64,000 nucleotides of DNA from an uncultured Prevotella sp. (lineage in GTDB: Bacteria > Bacteroidota > Bacteroidia > Bacteroidales > Bacteroidaceae), in the NCBI GenBank assembly GCA_900315525.1, contig OMZO01000008.1, positions 33,421 to 97,420 of the forward strand. Direction: 5' to 3'. Below the pieces are notes generated by a model that did not search any database, was not told the DNA's origin, and saw only the letters and a list, made by a program, of their open reading frames with translations. Numbering within the stretch: the first letter of the stretch is position 1; each line of letters begins with the position of its first letter. Shown piece by piece: positions 58,831 through 64,000 of this stretch. Both the position numbers and the translations under genes were made by a program.

Positions 58831-60270
58831 TTACAAGATGCTCTTGACAGCCTCCAGCATGCCTACGCTCTGGATGAGGTCGAGATCCTGCTTCACCATG
58901 TTGTTCAGACCAGGAATCTTGTTGAGATCCTCCTGCCAGATGAACTCAGCGCCGAGCACGCCGTCGGCCACCTTCTGCGTGTCGCCAGTAGCCCACAGCT
59001 CCTTCAGCAGATCCATGATCTTCTGGTCGTCGTTGGGCACGATCTCCACACCGTCCTCGCGCTTGCCACCCTTATAATAGGTGATGATGGCAGCCAGTCC
59101 GAATACGAGACCCTTAGGCAGCTCGCCCTTGCGGTCCAGATAAGTCTTCACGCCGGGCAGGTCGCGAGCCTGGAACTTCGGGAATGAGTTGAGCATGATC
59201 GATGTCACCTGATGGTCAACGTATGGGTTGTCGAAGCGCTCCAGCACGTCGCCAGCAAACTTCTCCAGCTCCTCCATCGGCAGGTCGAGCGTCTGCATGA
59301 GCTCGTCGAACTGTACCTTGTGGATATACTGTGAGATGACAGGGTGGTTGCAGGCATCGCGCACGATGTTCACACCACTCAGGAAGGCCACAGGCGAGAG
59401 TACGGTGTGCGGGCCGTTCAGCAAGGTCACCTTACGCTTGTGGTAAGGCTCCTCTGAAGGCACGAACAGCACGTGCAGTCCAGCCTTGTCTGCGGGGAAC
59501 TCCTTGGCTACTTCCTTCGGAGCCTCGATCACCCAGAGGTGGAAGGTCTCGGCCTGTACCACGAGGTTGTCGCGGTAAGAGATCTTCTCCTGGATCTCGG
59601 CAATCTCCTTGCGGGGGAATCCTGGCACGATACGGTCCACGAGTGTTGCATAGACGCCGCAAGCCTCCTCGAACCACTTCTTGAAGTCGGCACCCAGGTT
59701 CCACAGGTCGATATACTTATAGATGCAGTCCTTCAGCACGTGACCGTTCAGGAAGATCAGCTCACAGGGGAAGATGATCAGTCCCTTTGTGGGGTCGCCG
59801 TTGAAGGTCTGATAACGACGGTACAGCAGCTGTACCAGCTTGCCAGGATAAGAGCTGGCGGGCGCATCCTCGAGCTTGCAAGCGGGGTCGAAGGCGATAC
59901 CAGCCTCCGTCGTGTTAGAGATCACGAAGCGGATCTCAGGCTGATCTGCCAGTGCCATGAAGGCAGCGTTCTGCGTATAGGGGTTCAGCGCGCGGCTGAT
60001 GACGTCGATGCGCTCCAGTGTGTTCACGGGCTTGCCGTTCTCACGACCCTGCAGGTTCACGTGATAGAGGCAGTCCTGGGCATTGAGCCAGTCCACCATA
60101 CCTCTTTCAATAGGCTGTACGACGACAACGCTACCGTTGAAGTCAGTCTTCTGGTCCATATTCCAGATAATCCAATCTACGAATGCGCGGAGGAAGTTAC
60201 CTTCACCGAACTGAATCACCTTTTCAGGCATCACGCTCTTAGGAGCAAACTGTTTGTTTAGTGGTTTCAT
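58831..60270 (-). CDS. uxaB: Tagaturonate reductase (altronate oxidoreductase)
   Basis: 479 residues of the mannitol dehydrogenase long-chain family. It interconverts tagaturonate and altronate with NADH in galacturonate breakdown. N-terminal nucleotide-binding region [16 protein letters not shown]; catalytic Lys region [20 protein letters not shown] with the family motif K-x-x-x-x-N-x-x-H. No other galacturonate gene is adjacent. It is the first gene of the leftward run uxaB-uvrA-DUF5686-addA-addB; that all five share one mRNA is inference from spacing. Confidence 0.9.
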   Translation of the reverse strand: MKPLNKQFAPKSVMPEKVIQFGEGNFLRAFVDWIIWNMDQKTDFNGSVVVVQPIERGMVDWLNAQDCLYHVNLQGRENGKPVNTLERIDVISRALNPYTQNAAFMALADQPEIRFVISNTTEAGIAFDPACKLEDAPASSYPGKLVQLLYRRYQTFNGDPTKGLIIFPCELIFLNGHVLKDCIYKYIDLWNLGADFKKWFEEACGVYATLVDRIVPGFPRKEIAEIQEKISYRDNLVVQAETFHLWVIEAPKEVAKEFPADKAGLHVLFVPSEEPYHKRKVTLLNGPHTVLSPVAFLSGVNIVRDACNHPVISQYIHKVQFDELMQTLDLPMEELEKFAGDVLERFDNPYVDHQVTSIMLNSFPKFQARDLPGVKTYLDRKGELPKGLVFGLAAIITYYKGGKREDGVEIVPNDDQKIMDLLKELWATGDTQKVADGVLGAEFIWQEDLNKIPGLNNMVKQDLDLIQSVGMLEAVKSIL

Positions 60271-60318
60271 TTTTAAATATTGTTTTTAGTTGTTACTATG
60301 AATTTCCTAATGCGACTG

Positions 60319-60452
60319 CAAAGATACGATAAATTAATGAAACCGCCAAATCTTTTAGAGGTATAATACGTTAAATTTCACGAAAACCTTTGCGGTTTTG
60401 CGTTATTTTTTGCCTTAAAGTTTGGTTTTTTCCTCGATAATATCTATCTTTG
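60319..60452. promoter_or_regulatory. Divergent promoters of uxaB (-) and cache-domain gene (+)
   Basis: Minus TATCTTTG at 60326-60319; plus TATCTTTG at 60445-60452. Confidence 0.6.
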
Positions 60453-60476
60453 CGGTATCATTCATAATTGAGAGAG

Positions 60477-61565
60477 ATGATAAGGAGTTTTAAGACTATC
60501 GAAGCAAAGATTGCGGGCAGGCTGCTGATATGGGTGGCCGTACTGGTGGTTGTGGCAGGGTTCGTCTTCTATGTCGCCGCTATGAGTAAAGTGACGGAGC
60601 TCTATGTCGAGAACGTCCATAACCGCATGCTCATCAATTATGAATATATCCGCCGTGTGCTGTCGGATGTCTATGTGCAGGTCACCAACAATGTCGACTA
60701 TATCGAGCAGACCCTCGACCAGCCCGAAGGGCAGAAGGACATCATGAAGCGCATCGTGAGCAACGGTAATCGCGTGCATAGCTGTGGCATGAACTTCATC
60801 CGCGACTATTATCCCCAGAAGGGCGAGCGCTACTGTCCCTTCGCTTGGCGGAATCCTCAGAATCCCGAGGAGATACTCACAGAGGAAAAGGGCGACGACG
60901 ACTTCGACTATCTGGAAGACGACTGGTTCACGAGCGTCATCGAGAGCGACTCAGACAAGTGGAGCGAACCTTTCTACGACGGCTACGACAATGAGACGGC
61001 CCTCGCAGCCTATATGGTGCCCATCCACGATGCCACAGGCCGCCCGGTGGCTGTGCTTGGTGCCGATGTGGCACTCAGTTGGCTGACGGACAAGCTCGAC
61101 GAGGCCGATAGCACCTACAACGAGAAGAGTCCTCTGACATCGAAGCTCCTTGGGCTGAAGCGACAGAGCTACATCATCAACTACGATGGCCGTTTCATCA
61201 CCCATCCCGTAGCGAACCGACGTCTCGAAGGCCTCTTCTATAAGTATCTGATGGGCAACGACGATAATCTGCTGCCCACGCTGATAGGGCAGATGAAGAG
61301 CGGCGACACGAGCATCGACGAAGGACAGGTGCGCTATCTGTTCAATGGAGAGGAGAGTTACCTCTTCTATGCACCCCTCAAATATACCGACTGGATGCTA
61401 GTGACGGTGGTGCCCTGCAAGATGATCGACATAAAAGCCATGATGGTCGGCCTGAACATAATGGGTCTGGTGGCCCTGCTGCTGCTCGTCATGGTCGCCC
61501 TGACATACTTCACCATCAGGCGCAAACGCCGCGTATATAAGCGCAGTCGCGGTTTGCTTGCATAA
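60477..61565 (+). CDS. Cache-domain membrane protein without an output domain
   Basis: 362 residues from ATG 60477 (an in-frame TTG is at 60468). First membrane helix at about 13-33 (LLIWVAVLVVVAGFVFYVAAM), then an extracytoplasmic double-cache sensor domain (about 35-325: WFTSVIESDSDKWSEPFYD, MVPIHDATGRPVAVLGADV, YIINYDGRFITHP, YAPLKYTDWMLVTVVP). The second helix is at about 331-353. Only about 13 basic residues follow. Such sensors usually continue into HAMP, kinase or phosphatase modules; none is present here. It is either a truncated receptor or one that works with a separate partner. Confidence 0.8.
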   Translation: MIRSFKTIEAKIAGRLLIWVAVLVVVAGFVFYVAAMSKVTELYVENVHNRMLINYEYIRRVLSDVYVQVTNNVDYIEQTLDQPEGQKDIMKRIVSNGNRVHSCGMNFIRDYYPQKGERYCPFAWRNPQNPEEILTEEKGDDDFDYLEDDWFTSVIESDSDKWSEPFYDGYDNETALAAYMVPIHDATGRPVAVLGADVALSWLTDKLDEADSTYNEKSPLTSKLLGLKRQSYIINYDGRFITHPVANRRLEGLFYKYLMGNDDNLLPTLIGQMKSGDTSIDEGQVRYLFNGEESYLFYAPLKYTDWMLVTVVPCKMIDIKAMMVGLNIMGLVALLLLVMVALTYFTIRRKRRVYKRSRGLLA

Positions 61566-61575
61566 GTTCCATCTG

Positions 61576-62400
61576 TTATTGTTTGTTCGAAAGTAATTCC
61601 GGCGAGCATTCGTACATCACTTTGGCGTGGTTGGTACGGATAAGCCGGCTTTCGAGGATGTGGCCAGTCGTGCGGTCGATGGTGTCACGATACACTTCGC
61701 CGTTCCTGAAGACGTCGTTGCCTTCACGCGTGAAGTGTTCGTTCTCTGCATGAATGTGGAAGGTGTGTGGCTGGAGCTCGGTAGCACGCAGCTCGCCGCA
61801 AAGATACTCACCATCCACCCAAAGCCTGAGCTGATAGGTATTCGAGGTTTCGTTTTTCACGCGGTAGTCGATATAGTTGTAAGAGATGCTGGTGCCCGTG
61901 CCGAAAGGAATCTGGCGGCCAAAGTCAGGGAAGAGATCTACGCCGTCGTGGTGATGGTGCTCAGCAATCGTCAGTTCGCTATGGAGCACCATCCAGTGTA
62001 TCAGGTTCGACAGCTGGCACAATCCTCCACCGATGCCCTGCGACGGCTGCCCCTTTGCGATCGTCAGTCCCTCCTTGTAGCCCTTGCGCGCCGTCGTCCT
62101 TCCTACCTGCTTCCATACGGAGAAGGTCTCCCCAGGTCGTATCAGCAGACCGTCGATATGGGTGACGGCCAAAGCGAGGTTGGTGGCTTTGTTCTCCTGC
62201 AATTGCATATTCACATTGCCCAGTCTGCGTCGAATGAGCGATTTGTGGTGATAGACGACGACAGGTAATAAGTCCTGAGTCCGCTCTTGTGCGAAAAGCG
62301 TCTTGCCGAAAAAGTCTCTCAGGTGGCGCTTCAGGATTTCCTTCTCCATCGACAGGCGATAGGTGAAAGGGCACAATTCGCAAAACAACATTCTTTTCAT
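61576..62400 (-). CDS. VanW-like protein
   Basis: 274 residues from ATG 62400, since the longer in-frame frame crosses the promoter. The VanW core is clear: RPGETFSVWKQVGRTTARKGY, IGGGLCQLSNLIHW, EHHHHDGVDLFPDFGRQIPFG and ISYNYIDYRVKN. VanW-type proteins accompany some glycopeptide-resistance operons, but the core function is unknown; nothing else here points to vancomycin resistance. No signal peptide is seen. Confidence 0.85.
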   Translation of the reverse strand: MKRMLFCELCPFTYRLSMEKEILKRHLRDFFGKTLFAQERTQDLLPVVVYHHKSLIRRRLGNVNMQLQENKATNLALAVTHIDGLLIRPGETFSVWKQVGRTTARKGYKEGLTIAKGQPSQGIGGGLCQLSNLIHWMVLHSELTIAEHHHHDGVDLFPDFGRQIPFGTGTSISYNYIDYRVKNETSNTYQLRLWVDGEYLCGELRATELQPHTFHIHAENEHFTREGNDVFRNGEVYRDTIDRTTGHILESRLIRTNHAKVMYECSPELLSNKQ

Positions 62401-62419
62401 CCTTTTTATCTTTTTGTTG

Positions 62420-62427
62420 CAAAAGTA
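62420..62427 (-). promoter_or_regulatory. -7 box of VanW-like gene
   Basis: TACTTTTG on the minus strand, 19 nt before ATG 62400. Confidence 0.6.
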
Positions 62428-62472
62428 ATAAGAAATTCTGATAACCCCATAAAAATGCGAATGAAAATCTGA

Positions 62473-62607
62473 TTTTGCAAACAAAATTACTGCGACCGCG
62501 ACACGATTCAGCCGCCTGAGTTGGAGAATGTAAATGGTGGTATTCGTGTTAAGAGCCAAGGTGGTGAGACTGATCCACGTAAGAAGACATTCGAGGTTCG
62601 TGTATAA
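62473..62607 (+). pseudogene. Remnant: C-terminal end of an unknown gene
   Basis: An open frame of 44 codons follows a stop at 62470 and has no plausible start. It reads CDRDTIQPPELENVNGGI, then RVKSQGGETDPRKKTFEVRV and a stop. Composition and codon use look like real protein. It is probably the tail of a lost gene beside the RhuM locus; I do not recognise the family. The rest of the 378-nt gap holds the hairpin below and promoter boxes only. Confidence 0.5.
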
Positions 62608-62643
62608 TGAAGTAACCACATTACCACACAGAGACTAAAAACT

Positions 62644-62675
62644 AGGCGTCCTGGAAATGAATCCAGAACGCCTTG
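62644..62675. terminator. Hairpin after gene remnant
   Basis: AGGCGTCCTGGA and TCCAGAACGCCT pair with one mismatch around a 6-nt loop. There is no strong T run, so terminator function is uncertain. Confidence 0.5.
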
Positions 62676-62724
62676 TGGAAATAACATTTCTATGAAAAAT
62701 CTCTTTTCTTTCGGAAAATAATTG

Positions 62725-62732
62725 TATCTTTG
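62725..62732 (+). promoter_or_regulatory. -7 box of RhuM gene
   Basis: TATCTTTG, 46 nt before ATG 62779. Confidence 0.6.
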
Positions 62733-62778
62733 CCATGTCAATAACAAATAAGTATATTTGTAATCTAAAAGAATAAAT

Positions 62779-63807
62779 ATGGCAAAAAGAAGAGAAATAA
62801 GAAATAGTACAGCTGAGTTCCTGATCTTCCAGATTGAGGGAAAGGAACAAGGTATTGAAGTGTACTATAAAGACGAAAACATCTGGGCTACTCAGAAAGC
62901 AATGGCTACATTGTTTGATGTCAATGTTCCTGCTATCAGTAAACATCTGAAGAATATATTTGAGTCAGGTGAGTTGAAGGATGATGCAGTTGTTTCCAAA
63001 ATGGAAATAACTGCTTCTGACGGTAAGCGCTATCAGACGCAATTCTATTCACTCGATGCTATCATCGCCGTAGGCTACCGAGTAAATAGCATACGAGCCA
63101 CGCAGTTCCGTCAGTGGGCTACGAGCGTATTGCGAGAGTATGCCATTCGTGGCTATGTGCTCGACAGGAAGCGTATGGAAAATGGCACATTCCTCGATGA
63201 GGACTATTTCGAGCATCTGTTGGCAGAGATCAGGGAGATTCGGCTCTCTGAGCGTCGCTTTTATCAGAAGTTGACAGACATTTATGCTACAGCCATAGAT
63301 TACAACCGTGATGCTCCTACCACGAAGATGTTCTTCAAGATGATGCAGAACAAAATGCACTATGCTGTGCATGGGCATACGGCTGCAGAACTGATTGTGG
63401 AGCGTGCAGATGCAGAGCAGGAGCACATGGGACTCACTACCTGGGAGAATGCGCCTGACGGTAAGATTGTGAAGACAGACGTGTCGATAGCCAAGAACTA
63501 TCTGAAGGAGATGGAGCTGGCAGACATGGGACAACTTGTGAATGGTGTACTCGAGCTGGCAGAGCGCATGGCCAAACGCCATATCCCCATGACGATGGAA
63601 GACTGGGCCAAGCAGATTGACACTATCCTTGCAGCAGGTGGCAATGAGGTGCTTCAGAGTCCTGGCAAGGTGACAGCAGAAGAGGCGAAGGAGCATGCAG
63701 AGACAGAATTTGAGAAGTACCGTATCATACAAGACCGCCTCTTCCAAAGCGACTTTGACAGATTCTTGGGCGAATTACCCTTTATCGACGAAACTGACAC
63801 AAAATGA
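62779..63807 (+). CDS. RhuM family protein, canonical form
   Basis: 342 residues. The N-terminal module (about 15-135) shows VYYKDENIWATQKAMATLF, ISKHLKNIF, YSLDAIIAVGYRVNS and TQFRQWATSVLREYAIRGY, matching the other two RhuM-module proteins in the window. The C-terminal part (about 150-342) is the standard RhuM domain: FYQKLTDIYATAIDYN, FFKMMQNKMHYAVHGHTAAE and MTMEDWAKQIDTIL. RhuM was first named in a Salmonella pathogenicity island, and its biochemical role is not settled. It has its own promoter and lies alone between a gene remnant and a type-2 repeat. Confidence 0.88.
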   Translation: MAKRREIRNSTAEFLIFQIEGKEQGIEVYYKDENIWATQKAMATLFDVNVPAISKHLKNIFESGELKDDAVVSKMEITASDGKRYQTQFYSLDAIIAVGYRVNSIRATQFRQWATSVLREYAIRGYVLDRKRMENGTFLDEDYFEHLLAEIREIRLSERRFYQKLTDIYATAIDYNRDAPTTKMFFKMMQNKMHYAVHGHTAAELIVERADAEQEHMGLTTWENAPDGKIVKTDVSIAKNYLKEMELADMGQLVNGVLELAERMAKRHIPMTMEDWAKQIDTILAAGGNEVLQSPGKVTAEEAKEHAETEFEKYRIIQDRLFQSDFDRFLGELPFIDETDTK

Positions 63808-63840
63808 TCATCGTCGAGTCGAAACGGAAAATTTGAACAG

Positions 63841-63901
63841 TAGCCTTGGGGTATTTGGGTTATAGCAGCCTCATACCCAAGAATCTGTCCCTACGACTAG
63901 T
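63841..63901. repeat. Type-2 hairpin repeat, copy 2
   Basis: TAGCCTTGGGG at the left, CTTGGGGTAT pairing with ATACCCAAG, and CTGTCCCTACGACTA at the right, as at 20099-20162. Directly left of it (63818-63839) is a short block, CGAAACGGAAAATTT, that at the first locus lies upstream of the HD gene instead. The remaining 99 nt to the window end show nothing I can name. Confidence 0.85.
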
Positions 63902-64000
63902 AGGGGAAGGTGTCTGCATACAAGTCAAGCTCAAGCGTTTCTAAGCCCAGAGTCAGACAGAATCATCATAAGCAAGGACTAAATCAGACAATCGAAAAAT

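Noticed and set aside
59473-60261. Open frame of 262 codons on the plus strand
   Set aside because: It is antisense to uxaB, which has clear catalytic motifs.
61576-62400. Vancomycin resistance gene
   Set aside because: A VanW-like domain alone does not give resistance, and no vanHAX/HBX genes or sensor-regulator pair are nearby.

Overview
The window is a stretch of a Bacteroidota chromosome, most likely Prevotella or a close relative. Three things support this. Nearly every promoter I can place has the Bacteroidota -7 box TAnnTTTG. Families typical of that phylum are present (DUF4301, DUF4348, DUF5686, CotH, a Bacteroidota-type AddAB pair, short C-terminal sorting-like tails on secreted proteins). 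The housekeeping order ruvX-def-TPR-(CotH)-thrS-infC-rpmI-rplT also fits. No rRNA, tRNA, integrase or transposase gene was recognised.

Layout. 1-19.06 kb is mostly core genome: recJ (cut by the window edge), a frameshifted papain-like peptidase, pepP, three patatin-type lipase genes (one with its own outer-membrane barrel), trpS, a GH26 mannanase, trmD, ligA, a beta-helix lipoprotein, a DMT transporter and an intact second papain-like peptidase. 19.06-27.35 kb is an accessory island, AT-rich in large part and full of repeats. In order it holds an HD-domain gene, a RhuM-Fic fusion, a four-gene operon (NERD/zinc finger, EVE-like/HNH, HNH, methyltransferase-HIT fusion), and a RhuM-PLD fusion divergent from a 42-codon ORF. 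A hairpin-bearing repeat follows the stop codon of each plus-strand unit. 27.4-62.4 kb is core genome again: pheS, murB, an envelope-protein cluster, ruvX/def/TPR/CotH, thrS-infC-rpmI-rplT, DUF4301, a RelA-type synthetase, kdsC, maf, and a long leftward operon uxaB-uvrA-DUF5686-addA-addB. A cache-domain membrane protein and a VanW-like gene follow. 62.4-64 kb is a second small accessory spot: a gene remnant, a canonical RhuM gene, and a second copy of the repeat that follows the HD gene.

How it fits together. The translation genes (trpS, pheS, thrS, infC, rpmI, rplT, def, trmD) and DNA-repair genes (recJ, ligA, ruvX, uvrA, addAB) are ordinary. The unusual part is the island. Its four-gene operon looks like an undescribed or poorly described defence or modified-DNA-sensing system. 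It has one promoter, overlapped by a 16-bp perfect palindrome that could be an operator. The flanking hairpin repeats (three copies of about 230 bp, plus two copies of a second type) give the region a cassette-like organisation. Three RhuM N-terminal modules in the window are joined to three different C-terminal domains.
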